Notes: a model not told the origin generated them from the sequence alone. Numbered from the stretch's first letter, positions 7,379-16,966 are shown. The stretch is 64,000 nt of DNA from Paenibacillus_E sp040812395 (GCF_040812395.1 NZ_JBFNXH010000018.1:1-64000); one strand, 5' to 3'. Numbers and translations are program-made.

Positions 7379-9037
7379 ATGAAACACCATGTTCGCAACA
7401 AGATGCTCTATGTAATTACAGCGCTTATGCTGATCCTTTCCGCTTGCGGAAAAACGGATTCAGCGCCGACGGCTTCGCAGAGCCAAGCTCCAGCTGCAAC
7501 AGAAAAGGCGAAGGCTTCCGAAGCGCCCCAAGGGGATAAAGCTGTCTATGTCGGGATTGTGAATGCGCCAATAACACTAAACCAAATTAATGATCAGGGC
7601 GACTCAGCCTCCGATAATGTTATCGCGCTGATTAATGATTCGCTGCTCGACTTGAACGAGAAATTCGAATTCGAGCCGAAAATTGCCCAATCGGTGGAAA
7701 CGAAAGATAACCAGACGTTTGTCGTGAAATTAAATCCGGGAGCCAAATGGAATGACGGAAAGCCTTTCACTACGGCTGACGTGGCGTTTACGCTGAAAAC
7801 GGCTCTGAATCCTAAGGTTGAGACCAATTTCAAACTGAATTTCATCGAGGGATTAAATGCAGCCGGCAAGCTGGATGAAGGGAAGACGGAAATTAGCGGG
7901 CTTAAAATTGTGGATGATAAAACGTTTGAAGTGAAAACGAAGACGCCTGTGGATCCGCTCATCTTCAAAGAGCGCTTCGGGACCAAAGTGTTCTTCCTGC
8001 CGGAGCACATTTTGAAAGATGTGGCGCCGGATCAACTGGCTACACATCCCTATTTCCAAAAGCCGGATGTAACGATTGGCGCTTTCAAATTTGCCAATTT
8101 CGCGAAAGGCCAATATGCCGAAGTGGTTAAAAACACGAACTACTATCGCGAAGTGGCTAAGCTCGACAAAATTTTCATCAAGGTGCTGCCTGCGACGAAC
8201 CTGGTAGCGCAGCTGCAAACTGGCGAAATTCAGTTGAATTCCCTGCCTGTCGGTCTGATTCCGATTACGGATTACGAGAAGGTTAAAGGCTTTCCAAATG
8301 TTGAGTTGGCCTCAGGGAACCCCTCCGTTCCGCCTGAAATCTTCTTCAACACGGAGAAAATTGCCGATCCGAAGGTACGTCAGGCGATTGCTTACGCGCT
8401 GAACCGGAATCTGATTGTGGAGCAGTTGCTCAAAGGACAAGGCGAGGTCATCGATGGCGGCATTCCGAGCTATCATCCTTACTATAACAAAGATATTGCG
8501 AAGTACACGTATGACCCGGAGAAAGCAAAAAAGCTGCTGCAGGAAGCAAAATGGGATACAAGCAAGCCGATTTCGTTCCTTATTCCGGTCGGCAATAAGA
8601 TTCGGGAGCAAGCCGCAGATATTTTAGTGCAAAATTTAACGGCGATCGGCCTAAAAATCGATGTGCAGAAGTTCGATTTCGCGACGTTGATTCAAAAAGT
8701 GAAGAAAGGCGAGTACGACATTACGATTTTCACACGTGATTTCTATATCGAACCGAGCTCGTATTTCACCTTATTCAAAAGCGACAATTCCGGAAATTTC
8801 TTGAAGTATAAAAACCCGCTGGTGGATGAGCTCATCACGAAGGGGGAAACTGAGTCGGATCCGGCCAAACGCCACGACATCTACAATAAGTTGCAAGCAG
8901 CTCTGCATGAAGATGTGCCTTCGCTCGCTGTCTATTCGGAGAAGCGATTGCTCGCTGTTTCCAAGAATGTGCTTGTCGGCAAGCCTAAGGACATCGGTAT
9001 GTTTAACAACATTAATCAATGGGATTTGAAAAAATAA
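7379..9037 (+). CDS. Peptide/nickel-type ABC transporter substrate-binding lipoprotein
   Basis: A 552-residue extracellular solute-binding protein of family 5 (DppA/OppA type). A lipoprotein signal ends in the lipobox ILSAC with Cys24 as the anchor, followed by a Ser/Ala/Lys-rich linker. The body has the family hallmarks, for example WNDGKPFTTADVAFTLK and PKVRQAIAYALNRN. AGAGGGGG (7361-7368) precedes the ATG. It opens an eight-gene operon (7.4-16.7 kb) with an M20 hydrolase, two ATPases, two permeases, a C26 hydrolase and an exporter, so it probably captures a peptide or N-acylated amino acid. The CymR-like site just upstream suggests control by cysteine supply and a sulfur-containing ligand; that is inference. 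Confidence 0.88.
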   Translation: MKHHVRNKMLYVITALMLILSACGKTDSAPTASQSQAPAATEKAKASEAPQGDKAVYVGIVNAPITLNQINDQGDSASDNVIALINDSLLDLNEKFEFEPKIAQSVETKDNQTFVVKLNPGAKWNDGKPFTTADVAFTLKTALNPKVETNFKLNFIEGLNAAGKLDEGKTEISGLKIVDDKTFEVKTKTPVDPLIFKERFGTKVFFLPEHILKDVAPDQLATHPYFQKPDVTIGAFKFANFAKGQYAEVVKNTNYYREVAKLDKIFIKVLPATNLVAQLQTGEIQLNSLPVGLIPITDYEKVKGFPNVELASGNPSVPPEIFFNTEKIADPKVRQAIAYALNRNLIVEQLLKGQGEVIDGGIPSYHPYYNKDIAKYTYDPEKAKKLLQEAKWDTSKPISFLIPVGNKIREQAADILVQNLTAIGLKIDVQKFDFATLIQKVKKGEYDITIFTRDFYIEPSSYFTLFKSDNSGNFLKYKNPLVDELITKGETESDPAKRHDIYNKLQAALHEDVPSLAVYSEKRLLAVSKNVLVGKPKDIGMFNNINQWDLKK

Positions 9038-9070
9038 GCTAGCTAAAATGATGAGGTTGAGGTGGATGCC

Positions 9071-10483
9071 ATGGGGAAGAAGCATTTGGTCGAATGGCTG
9101 GATGAAAACAAGAGAACTTTTGAGGAGCATGCGCTGCAAATTTGGGAACGCCCCGAAGTCGCCTATACGGAAGCATTCGCCTCGCAATTGCAACAGTCTG
9201 TGTTTCAGGAAGCAGGATTTACTGTCGTTGCCGGTGTAGGCGGCGCGCCAACGGCCTTCGTAGCCGAATACGGCTCCGGCAAGCCGATTATCGGCATCCT
9301 GGGCGAATTTGATGCCCTGCCAGGACTATCGCAGAAGGTAAGCCCCATTCGGGAGGCGATTACGCCGAATGGGCCCGGACACGGCTGCGGGCACAATCTT
9401 CTCGGAACGGCGGGCGTCGAAGCCGTCCTTGCGCTCAAGCAGCGCATCGATGCGGAGCATTTGCCGGGAACGATCCGCTACTACGGCTGCCCAGCCGAAG
9501 AAGTGCTGTCCGGCAAAACGTTCATGGCCCGCGCCGGTGTTTTCGATGATTTGGATGCCGCCCTCACGTGGCATCCCGGCAATTCCAATACTCCGTGGAA
9601 CGTGCCAACCTCAGCGCTCACGTCGGTTGAATTTTACTTCAAAGGCCGCGCCGCCCATGCGGGCGCAGCTCCTCACTTGGGGCGCAGCGCACTGGATGCG
9701 GTCGAGCTGACGAATATCGGCGCGAACTATTTGCGTGAGCATGTGGTTGACGGTTCGCGCATTCATTACACGATCACGAATGGGGGCGAAGCCCCTAATG
9801 TGGTGCCTGACAAAGCGAGCGTCTGGTACTACCTTCGCGGAGCCAGCCGGGCGCATGTCGACGAGCTGCTGGAACGATTGATTAAGATCGCCCAGGGCGG
9901 AGCGTTAATGACGGAAACCGAAGTCAGCTGGGAAATTAAAGCAGGCGCTTACGATCTCAATATTAACGAAACGCTGAACGGGCTGCTTTTTGAACAAAAG
10001 GACGCAGCGGGTCCGCTTGTCTTTACGGAAGAAGATCAGGAGCTAGCTGCTTCTTTGGCCGCTACGCTGGATCCGTCCCTCTTACAGTACGCGAAGAAAC
10101 GCCAGCAAGAGCTCGGCCTCTCCGAAGACGATTTGCTGCCAACGGCGTTCGTTGACTTCAAGCCAACCGGCAAAATTACAGGCGGCGGCTCAACCGATGT
10201 AGGCGATGTGTCGTGGATTACGCCAGTCGGACAAATCACGACGACCTGCGCTCCGTTTGGCGTTCAGGTGCATACCTGGCAGGCGACGGCGGCTTTCGGC
10301 TCGCCTATCGGACTGAAGGGCATGCATCACGCAGCCAAGCTGCTGGCGCTTTCGACCTATGACCTGCTGACGGATGGCGGCATTTTGCTGTCGCAGGCAC
10401 GGGCGGAATTCCTGCAAAAAACGCAAGGGAAACCTTATCAGCCGGCCATTCCGAAGGACGTGCAAGCGCCGGTTCTCGTATAA
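9071..10483 (+). CDS. M20-family amidohydrolase (AbgB/hippurate-hydrolase-like)
   Basis: A cytoplasmic metallo-amidohydrolase of about 471 aa. Metal-site features are seen in order: GEFDALPG, PGHGCGHNLLGT, the Glu pair in CPAEEV, the dimerisation-domain FKGRAAHAGAAPH, and GSTDVGDVSW. It is closest in type to AbgB/YxeP-like enzymes that remove an acyl or aminobenzoyl group from an amino acid. GTG 9062 is in frame, but the GAGGTGG site at 9059-9065 points to ATG 9071. Placed between the binding protein and the ATPases, it likely deacylates the imported substrate. Confidence 0.85.
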   Translation: MGKKHLVEWLDENKRTFEEHALQIWERPEVAYTEAFASQLQQSVFQEAGFTVVAGVGGAPTAFVAEYGSGKPIIGILGEFDALPGLSQKVSPIREAITPNGPGHGCGHNLLGTAGVEAVLALKQRIDAEHLPGTIRYYGCPAEEVLSGKTFMARAGVFDDLDAALTWHPGNSNTPWNVPTSALTSVEFYFKGRAAHAGAAPHLGRSALDAVELTNIGANYLREHVVDGSRIHYTITNGGEAPNVVPDKASVWYYLRGASRAHVDELLERLIKIAQGGALMTETEVSWEIKAGAYDLNINETLNGLLFEQKDAAGPLVFTEEDQELAASLAATLDPSLLQYAKKRQQELGLSEDDLLPTAFVDFKPTGKITGGGSTDVGDVSWITPVGQITTTCAPFGVQVHTWQATAAFGSPIGLKGMHHAAKLLALSTYDLLTDGGILLSQARAEFLQKTQGKPYQPAIPKDVQAPVLV

Positions 10484-10501
10484 ACTGTGGGGTGTACGCA
10501 C

Positions 10502-11512
10502 ATGACGTATTTGCTGGAAATTGACCGGCTGCAAACCGTCTTTTGGACGGGAAGGGAAGAAGTGACCTCGGTCGATGAAATTAGCTTTAAGCTGAAGCCA
10601 GGTGAAACGATCGGGATTGTCGGTGAATCCGGTTGCGGCAAAAGTGTAACGTCGCTGTCGGTCATGAGACTCCTCGGTCAGCATGGTCGTATCAAGCAGG
10701 GAGAAATCCGCTTCAACGGATCGGATCTGACGACATGGTCGGAGGATGAGCTCAGGCGTCTGAGAGGAAAAGACATCTCAATGATTTTCCAGGAGCCGAT
10801 GAGCTCCTTGAACCCTGTTTTTACCATCGGAAATCAACTGCTGGAGATGATCCGGCAGCATACGAGCCTATCGCGCAAGGCAGCGAAGGCTTATGCGATC
10901 GAAATGCTCCGCAAGGTTGGCCTTCCCCAGGCTGAAGCGATCATGAACGTATATCCCCATACGTTGTCTGGCGGGATGCGCCAGCGGATCATGATTGCGA
11001 TGGCGCTGTCCTGCAAGCCCAAGCTGCTTATCGCAGACGAGCCAACGACAGCGCTCGATGTGACGATTCAAGCGCAAATCCTGGAGCTGATGAAGCAGCT
11101 CCGCGAGGAAAGCGGCGCAGCCATCATGCTCATCACGCATGATCTGGGCGTCGTTGCCGAGATGGCTGATAAAGTCGTTGTCATGTATGCAGGTCAAATC
11201 GTAGAAGAGGCAGACGTGTTCACACTGTTCCGTGAACCGCTGCATCCCTACACGCAGGGATTGCTAAGCTCTATTCCGCGAGTGGAGGGAGACGGTGACC
11301 GCCTTACTGCAATTCCCGGGGCAGTTCCCTCAATCCAGCACATGCCCAAGGGCTGCCGTTTCCATAGCCGCTGCGCCCTGGCGACGGATCGCTGCCGCGA
11401 GGAACAGCCCGAGCTAAAGGCCGTAGGAACCGATCATCAGGTGAGATGCTGGGTCACGCAAGAGCAAGCGGCGTTATCCCCGATTCCTCAGCTTCAGGAG
11501 GCTGGAATATGA
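10502..11512 (+). CDS. ABC transporter ATP-binding protein, DppD/OppD type
   Basis: About 336 aa. Walker A GESGCGKS, ABC signature LSGGMRQR, Walker B LLIADEPTTALD and the H-loop THD are all intact, and the C-terminal Cys-rich oligopeptide-transporter extension (GCRFHSRC...C...C), typical of the OppD/DppD subfamily, is present. ATG 10502 is chosen over GTG 10487 because the G-rich site at 10487-10495 lies 6-7 nt before it. It overlaps the next ATPase gene by 4 nt (ATGA), showing translational coupling. Confidence 0.9.
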   Translation: MTYLLEIDRLQTVFWTGREEVTSVDEISFKLKPGETIGIVGESGCGKSVTSLSVMRLLGQHGRIKQGEIRFNGSDLTTWSEDELRRLRGKDISMIFQEPMSSLNPVFTIGNQLLEMIRQHTSLSRKAAKAYAIEMLRKVGLPQAEAIMNVYPHTLSGGMRQRIMIAMALSCKPKLLIADEPTTALDVTIQAQILELMKQLREESGAAIMLITHDLGVVAEMADKVVVMYAGQIVEEADVFTLFREPLHPYTQGLLSSIPRVEGDGDRLTAIPGAVPSIQHMPKGCRFHSRCALATDRCREEQPELKAVGTDHQVRCWVTQEQAALSPIPQLQEAGI

Positions 11513-12516
11513 CGACTCCAACTCATCTTAACCCGCATGGTCTTCCGGCGGAATCGCCCTTGCTGGAAATTGATCGGTTGAAAACGTATTACCCGATCCG
11601 CAAAGGCATTTTATCGCGCACGGTCGGTCACGTCAAAGCAGTCGACGATATTAGCCTGAATATCTTTGAAGGCGAAACCGTCGGGCTCGTTGGCGAATCC
11701 GGCTGCGGCAAATCGACGATCGGCCGTTCCATCGTACGGCTTGAAGATCCGGCCGAAGGCCGGATCCTTTTTCAGAACGAGGATATCACACGCCTCACGC
11801 AAAAAGAGCTGAAGCCGATCCGAACACAGCTGCAAATCATTTTCCAAGACCCATATTCGTCGCTGAATCCGCGCAAACGGATAAATGATATTTTGGCGGA
11901 ACCGTTTATTGCGCATCGATTGGTTCCGCGCAATGAAGTGCAGGGCAGAGTGGACCGGCTGCTGGATATGGTCGGTCTTCCCCGCGCTTACAAGAACAGG
12001 TATCCGCATGAGTTTTCCGGGGGGCAGCGCCAGCGTATCGGAATCGCTCGGGCCATTTCCTTTGAGCCCAAGCTGATCGTGTGCGACGAACCGGTGTCGG
12101 CACTTGATGTCTCGATTCAAGCGCAAATTCTGAATTTGCTTGCGGATTTGCAAAAAGAGCTGAATCTGACCTATTTGTTCATCGCTCACGGCATCGGGGC
12201 TGTCAAATATATCAGCACGCGAATCGCGGTGATGTATCTGGGCAAAATCGTTGAAATCGGAGATAAGGATGAATTATTTAGGCATCCTAAGCATCCCTAT
12301 ACGCGGATTCTGCTGAATGCCTATCCTTCGCCTGATCCGACGCAGCGTTCCAACAAGCGGATCATTATTCAAGGGGATGTGCCAAGTCCGGCCAATCCTC
12401 CGCAAGGCTGCCGGTTTCATACCCGCTGCCCTTATGTGCAGGAGCGCTGCCGGCTGGAGGAACCGCCGCTGACAGGCGGCACCCATGCGGCTGCTTGCCA
12501 TTTCCCAATCAACTAG
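11509..12516 (+). CDS. ABC transporter ATP-binding protein, DppF/OppF type
   Basis: About 335 aa, the second ATPase of the importer. Walker A GESGCGKS, signature FSGGQRQR and Walker B IVCDEPVSALD are intact; the H-loop region reads IAHGIG where the family usually has SHDL, so Asp after His is replaced by Gly while the His is kept. The C-terminal OppF-type Cys motif (GCRFHTRC) is present. ATG 11509 overlaps the previous stop (ATGA) and has CAGGAGG upstream; the frame is open further left, within the previous gene. The permeases follow only after a 323-nt gap that holds repeat copy E. Confidence 0.9.
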   Translation: MTTPTHLNPHGLPAESPLLEIDRLKTYYPIRKGILSRTVGHVKAVDDISLNIFEGETVGLVGESGCGKSTIGRSIVRLEDPAEGRILFQNEDITRLTQKELKPIRTQLQIIFQDPYSSLNPRKRINDILAEPFIAHRLVPRNEVQGRVDRLLDMVGLPRAYKNRYPHEFSGGQRQRIGIARAISFEPKLIVCDEPVSALDVSIQAQILNLLADLQKELNLTYLFIAHGIGAVKYISTRIAVMYLGKIVEIGDKDELFRHPKHPYTRILLNAYPSPDPTQRSNKRIIIQGDVPSPANPPQGCRFHTRCPYVQERCRLEEPPLTGGTHAAACHFPIN

Positions 12517-12546
12517 AAGGTGCGGCGCTGGTTCTCAAGTCCTCTG

Positions 12547-12726
12547 AAGGAACTCCAATCCGCTATTGTGTGAATATCGTTCTCAAATAGATTTAAGCGG
12601 ATTGTGAGTGCGTTATTTATGGGGAATTGGGCTTTTATGCGGTACAAACGAGGAAATAAGGCATCTTCGTTCCGTTAACCTATTTCAACCAGATGGTTTT
12701 GGCGAAATAACGCACTCATGTTCCTC
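12547..12726. repeat. Dispersed palindromic element, degenerate copy E inside the ABC operon
   Basis: The copy lies in the 323-nt gap between the second ATPase and the first permease. A forward motif at 12597 (15 of 20 matches) and a reverse motif ending at 12675 span 79 bp, as in copies A-D. A second reverse motif ends at 12726, exactly 51 bp further. A weak forward motif (14 of 20) lies at 12547, 50 rather than 51 bp to the left. Most other sequence has diverged from A-D. Confidence 0.65.
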
Positions 12727-12839
12727 GGAAGGCCCTATTTACGTATGGCTAGTGCAGCAACTCCGGGGGGAAGGCCGCGCGCGGGAATGGAGGATAAGGA
12801 TGAGGATGTACCTTATGGTTAGCTTGAATTATAGAAGGC

Positions 12840-13808
12840 TTGGAAGGGGGGATTACGATCCTTCACTATATCGTTCGGCGTGTGCTGATTGCGATCCCTG
12901 TCTTATTCGGGATTACGATCATTAATTTCTTTATCATTAAATTAGCACCAGGGAACCCCGTAGATATGTTCATCGATCCAAATACGCCGAAGGAACTGCT
13001 GGAAGCGCGGAAGCAGCTGCTTGGGCTGAACGATCCATTTTTTCTGCAATACTTCAAATGGCTTTTGAATTTGCTCCATGGCGGACTTGGCTACTCGTTC
13101 AGTTCCTACGCGCCCGTGACCAAAATGATCGGCGAAAGACTGGGCCCCACTTTGCTACTGTCATCGGCAGCACTCGTGTTCGGGCTGCTTATTGCGATCC
13201 CGATCGGCATCCTAAGTGCCGTTAAGCAAAACACCAAATTTGACTATATCATGACGGGCCTGTCCTTTATCGGTACGTCGATTCCGCAATTTTTTCTGGG
13301 CCTTGGTTTGATTTATATATTCGCTGTTCAATTCAAATGGCTGCCAACGGGCGGAATGCTTACACTCGGAGGTCACGGCGGGGGCTGGGATCGCATTAGC
13401 CATTTGATTCTGCCTGTATTCGTACTTGGCATCGTCATCGCGGGCAAAAAGGTGCGATACGTGCGGGCCAGCATGCTCGATGTGCTGAAACAGGACTATC
13501 TCCGCACCGCTCAGGCCAAAGGTCTTCACCGGTTTATCGTGACAAATAAGCATGCGCTGCGCAATGCGCTTATTCCGATCATCACGGTGGTCGGGATGGA
13601 GATCCCGCTGCTGCTCGGCGGCAGTATTTTGATCGAGCAGATTTTTCAGTGGCCTGGCATTGGCCAGCTCACGATTCAATCGATTCTTTCCAGAGACTAC
13701 CCGACCTTGATGGGATTGAATCTGGTCGCTGCCTTCATCGTGCTGGTCACGAATTTGTTCACAGACCTTCTCTATTCGGCGGCAGATCCGCGCATCAAAT
13801 ATAACTAA
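12840..13808 (+). CDS. ABC transporter permease, DppB/OppB type
   Basis: About 315-322 aa, inner-membrane permease. TM1 lies in the first ~30 residues (RRVLIAIPVLFGITIINFFII), and the binding-protein-dependent transport signature (EAA loop) is seen near RTAQAKGLHRFIVTNKHALRNALIP. The start is unclear. The frame is open from TTG 12840, but GGAAGGGGGG (12842-12851), the only strong ribosome site, lies after it, and no ATG/GTG/TTG follows until well inside TM1. A non-standard start (ATT 12852 or ATC 12858) or use of TTG 12840 with AGAAGG would be needed. Repeat copy E lies just upstream. Confidence 0.88.
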   Translation: MEGGITILHYIVRRVLIAIPVLFGITIINFFIIKLAPGNPVDMFIDPNTPKELLEARKQLLGLNDPFFLQYFKWLLNLLHGGLGYSFSSYAPVTKMIGERLGPTLLLSSAALVFGLLIAIPIGILSAVKQNTKFDYIMTGLSFIGTSIPQFFLGLGLIYIFAVQFKWLPTGGMLTLGGHGGGWDRISHLILPVFVLGIVIAGKKVRYVRASMLDVLKQDYLRTAQAKGLHRFIVTNKHALRNALIPIITVVGMEIPLLLGGSILIEQIFQWPGIGQLTIQSILSRDYPTLMGLNLVAAFIVLVTNLFTDLLYSAADPRIKYN

Positions 13809-13826
13809 AAAAGCGAGGTGAGCAGC

Positions 13827-14741
13827 GTGGCATTATCCGAATATCAGTTGAATAAGGGACCCCTGCAGCAGGCTTTTGTCGAGAGTGGGGACGTGTATCA
13901 AGCGGAAAACGCGACTCGGCAGGTGTGGGGCCGATTTCTCCGTCATAAATTAGCTGTAGCAGGCTTAGTTATTACTGTGCTGCTGATTCTCGTTGCGCTG
14001 CTCGCTCCGCTGCTGGCCCCCAACGATCCGAAGGAGGTAACGGGCGTCTTCTCCGCTGCGCCGAGCGCCAAGCACTGGCTTGGCACTGACCAAGTCGGGC
14101 GGGACGTGGTGAGCCGTCTTATCTACGCCACGCGGATTTCGCTAATCGTCGGCTTTGCGACGGTAGCGCTTTATGTGACCTTCGGCACGCTGATCGGCAT
14201 CGTTTCCGCTTATTTCGGCGGTTGGCTCGACATGGCGGTAATGCGCGTGACGGATATGTTCATGGCGTTCCCGTTTCTTATGGTGATTTTGGTCATCATC
14301 AGCGTGCTCGGCTCGAATATGACGACCATCATCCTTGTGCTCGCCTTGTTTTCATGGCCGGGTGTCGCCCGGCTGGTCAGGGGCAGCGTGTTGGCGATTA
14401 AACAGCTTGATTATGTGAAAGCGGGTGTAGCGCTGGGGCTGAGCACTCCTCGTATTTTGTTTCAGCATATATGTCCGAATGCGATTGGCCCGATTATCGT
14501 CAATGCCACTTTCGGCATTGCTTCAGCCATTATGAGCGAAGCCGGGCTCAGCTTTCTCGGCATGGGGGTGCAGCCTCCGACGGCGAGCTGGGGCAACATG
14601 CTGACGGACGCCCAGTCCCTGACGGTGCTGACTGATCAACCATGGCTGTGGGTCCCGCCAGGAGCGATGATTTTGATCACAGTGCTGGCTATTAACTTCG
14701 TTGGGGATGGCCTGCGCGACGCATTGGACGCCAGGCAGTAG
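13827..14741 (+). CDS. ABC transporter permease, DppC/OppC type
   Basis: About 304 aa. It shows the OppC N-terminal pattern (WGRFLRHKLAVAGLVI), the family phrase HWLGTDQVGRDVVSRLIYATR, and the EAA loop around VKAGVALGLSTPRILFQHICPN. It pairs with the DppB-type permease 18 nt upstream to form the membrane channel. GTG 13827 (MALSEYQ) is preferred to GTG 13818 because GCGAGG at 13813-13818 lies 8 nt before it. Confidence 0.9.
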   Translation: MALSEYQLNKGPLQQAFVESGDVYQAENATRQVWGRFLRHKLAVAGLVITVLLILVALLAPLLAPNDPKEVTGVFSAAPSAKHWLGTDQVGRDVVSRLIYATRISLIVGFATVALYVTFGTLIGIVSAYFGGWLDMAVMRVTDMFMAFPFLMVILVIISVLGSNMTTIILVLALFSWPGVARLVRGSVLAIKQLDYVKAGVALGLSTPRILFQHICPNAIGPIIVNATFGIASAIMSEAGLSFLGMGVQPPTASWGNMLTDAQSLTVLTDQPWLWVPPGAMILITVLAINFVGDGLRDALDARQ

Positions 14742-14764
14742 TCGGGCGGGGAAAGGAGCGAGTC

Positions 14765-15502
14765 ATGAAACCCATTATTGGCATTACAAGCACAATTGTT
14801 AAATTGCACGAATACAGCGAGGGCGCTTATGTTCACCGGGATTATCATCAGTCCGTCGAAGCCAGCGGGGGCTTGCCCATTGTTCTTCCGCTTACCTCGC
14901 CGGAAACCTTCAAGCAGCTGCTCGACTTATGCGACGGGGTCATTTTCACAGGGGGCGAAGATGTAGATCCTTCCGCTTACGGGGAGGAACCTTCTCCCCA
15001 GTTAGGGACGATTTTCCCGGAGCGGGACCGCATCGAGCTGGAAGCGATTCGCCGCACGATCGAAGCGGATAAGCCGCTGTTTGCGATCTGTCGGGGGGTG
15101 CAGGTGCTCAATGTCGCCTGCGGAGGAACCCTGTATCAGGATCTGCCGAGTGAGTATCCGGGAACGCTGGAGCATGTGCAGCGCGGAGTGGCGAGGGGGA
15201 AGGACTCGCATGCGGTCCACGTAGAGGAGGATAGCGAATTAGGCCGAATTTTTGGCTATAATCAGGTTCGTGTCAATAGTCTCCACCACCAAGCGCTGCG
15301 CACAATCGGCGCTAAACTTGTTGTTACGGCCTTCTCGCCGGACGGCGTGGTGGAAGCCGTCGAGCACCAAGGCTCGGCTTTTGCCATTGGCGTGCAGTGG
15401 CATCCCGAATCCATGTACGAAACTGACACGAATATGCAGAAGCTGTTCCAAGCATTCGTTGCCAAAAGCAAAGAACGGGCGGCAAGCCGGCCTCGGACCT
15501 GA
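14765..15502 (+). CDS. Class I glutamine amidotransferase-like hydrolase (peptidase C26, PuuD type)
   Basis: 245 aa. The catalytic triad of the gamma-glutamyl-gamma-aminobutyrate hydrolase family is visible: Cys in FAICRGVQVLN, and His/Glu in QWHPES. No ammonia-accepting synthetase domain is attached, so it acts as a stand-alone hydrolase of gamma-glutamyl amides. AAAGGAG precedes ATG 14765. Within the peptide-type operon it could release glutamate from an imported gamma-glutamyl compound; with the CymR-like site upstream, a gamma-glutamyl thiol such as a glutathione-derived substrate is a plausible but unproven idea. Confidence 0.82.
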   Translation: MKPIIGITSTIVKLHEYSEGAYVHRDYHQSVEASGGLPIVLPLTSPETFKQLLDLCDGVIFTGGEDVDPSAYGEEPSPQLGTIFPERDRIELEAIRRTIEADKPLFAICRGVQVLNVACGGTLYQDLPSEYPGTLEHVQRGVARGKDSHAVHVEEDSELGRIFGYNQVRVNSLHHQALRTIGAKLVVTAFSPDGVVEAVEHQGSAFAIGVQWHPESMYETDTNMQKLFQAFVAKSKERAASRPRT

Positions 15503-15523
15503 CACACGAAAGGCAGTGAATGC

Positions 15524-16726
15524 ATGGAGCTCTACTGGAAACGAAACCTATACATGTTATGGCTCGGCTTATTTTTTAACCACATGGCCTATACGCTCTC
15601 AGTGCCATTTTTTCCTATTTTTTTGCAAAACGACCTCGGCATTCAGCACGGTCTGGAAGCTTGGTCGGGCATTTCAATTTCGATCAGCTTTCTGATCAGC
15701 GGATTATGCGCACCTTTCTGGGGATCGCTCGCCGACAAATTCGGCAGAAAACCTATGCTAATTCGTTCAGGCATAGGCTTAGCTTTAGCTCATTTCGCTA
15801 ATTTTTTCGTATACGACCTGTTCTCCTTTGTTGTTGTGCGGATCTTCCAGGGACTTATGGCAGGCTTTAGTCCTGCGTCTATCGCCTTGGTTGGCACGAA
15901 TACGCCTGAGAAGCATGTCGGCTATGCACTGGGCGTCATATCGACAGCGACAGCTGCAGGAGGCATTCTTGGCCCGCTCGCGGGAGGCGTGATGAGTCAT
16001 TGGATGGGACTAAGGGAGTGCTTCTTGGCCTCGGGCGTGATTACGTTAATTTCGGCCATCATCGTTCTTGTAGGCGTGAAAGAAGTGCATGAGAGGCGTG
16101 AGGGAGCTCGTTCGAGTGTGAGGAAGGACCTTAAGCACGCCGCTGCAAACACACGATTGATGAGCATATTTGGGCTATCCCTGCTGGTCTCAACATCCGT
16201 CATGATTCTGGAGCCGCTGCTGACGATCTACGTGGTGCAGATCGGAGGCAGCTTGGACAGCGCATCGCTCAGTTCAGGCATCGTATTCTCGGCTGTAGGC
16301 GTTGCGACCGTCATCATGGGACCCCGCTGGGGTTTGATCGGCGGACGAATCGGCTATGGCAAAATCCTGTTTATCGGGCTAATCGGCGGGGCAGTCGGCA
16401 ATCTGCTGCAGCTTAGCGTACATAATTTGATCGGCTTTGGCATCCTGCGTTTCAGCTACGGACTGTTTTTTGCCGCTGTATATCCGGCTTTAAATGCACT
16501 TATTATCCAATACGCAGAAGCGGATTTCCGGGGAAGAGCGGTAAGCCTCAATCAATCGTCGAATCAGTTTGGCATTGTGGTGGGGCCTTTACTTGGCGGT
16601 CTGCTAGGCGGATGGATCGGCATACAATTCGTGTTCCTCATTACTGGCTTAGCGCTGTTAGGAGCGGCCCTAACGATGAAGATGATTAGCTCAAAAAAGC
16701 GGGTCAACCAGACGCTTCCTGGGTGA
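15524..16726 (+). CDS. MFS transporter, drug-efflux type
   Basis: 400 aa with about 12 hydrophobic segments. The MFS motif A is seen after TM2 (WGSLADKFGRKPMLIRS), and an antiporter-type motif C-like stretch (GVISTATAAGGILGPLAGG) follows TM4/5, so it is probably a proton-driven exporter of the MdtG/YfmO kind. It is the last gene of the ABC operon (21 nt after the C26 hydrolase) and may export a breakdown product or act as a safety valve. A terminator follows. Confidence 0.85.
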   Translation: MELYWKRNLYMLWLGLFFNHMAYTLSVPFFPIFLQNDLGIQHGLEAWSGISISISFLISGLCAPFWGSLADKFGRKPMLIRSGIGLALAHFANFFVYDLFSFVVVRIFQGLMAGFSPASIALVGTNTPEKHVGYALGVISTATAAGGILGPLAGGVMSHWMGLRECFLASGVITLISAIIVLVGVKEVHERREGARSSVRKDLKHAAANTRLMSIFGLSLLVSTSVMILEPLLTIYVVQIGGSLDSASLSSGIVFSAVGVATVIMGPRWGLIGGRIGYGKILFIGLIGGAVGNLLQLSVHNLIGFGILRFSYGLFFAAVYPALNALIIQYAEADFRGRAVSLNQSSNQFGIVVGPLLGGLLGGWIGIQFVFLITGLALLGAALTMKMISSKKRVNQTLPG

Positions 16727-16759
16727 AAGCTCTCTTCACAAGTCGATCCAGTCACATAG

Positions 16760-16797
16760 AGACCAGCCAATTTCTTAAAGAAATGGTTGGTCTTTCC
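16760..16797 (+). terminator. Rho-independent terminator of the ABC/hydrolase/MFS operon
   Basis: AGACCAGCCAATTTC (16760-16774) pairs with GAAATGGTTGGTCT (16780-16793) around a short loop, followed by TTTCC. Confidence 0.85.
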
Positions 16798-16896
16798 GAT
16801 TTCATCTATCCGTTCATATAATTTGCTAAATTTTGCCGAATGTTAACTTTTGTTACTATAATTAGGTAGAATTAAATTGACAAAATTTGATATTCA

Positions 16897-16925
16897 TTGA
16901 CATAATAAAAAAGAAACGATAGAAT
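16897..16925 (+). promoter_or_regulatory. Sigma-A promoter for the GAF-PAS-GGDEF-EAL gene
   Basis: TTGACA (16897-16902), 17-nt A-rich spacer, TAGAAT (16920-16925), 41 nt before the GTG start. A second TTGACA lies at 16877-16882 with CATAAT at 16901-16906 (18-nt spacing), overlapping the first, so two promoters may compete. Confidence 0.65.
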
Positions 16926-16966
16926 ACGGAACTTTTAACTCATTCATAGCAGAGAAGGGGGATCAG

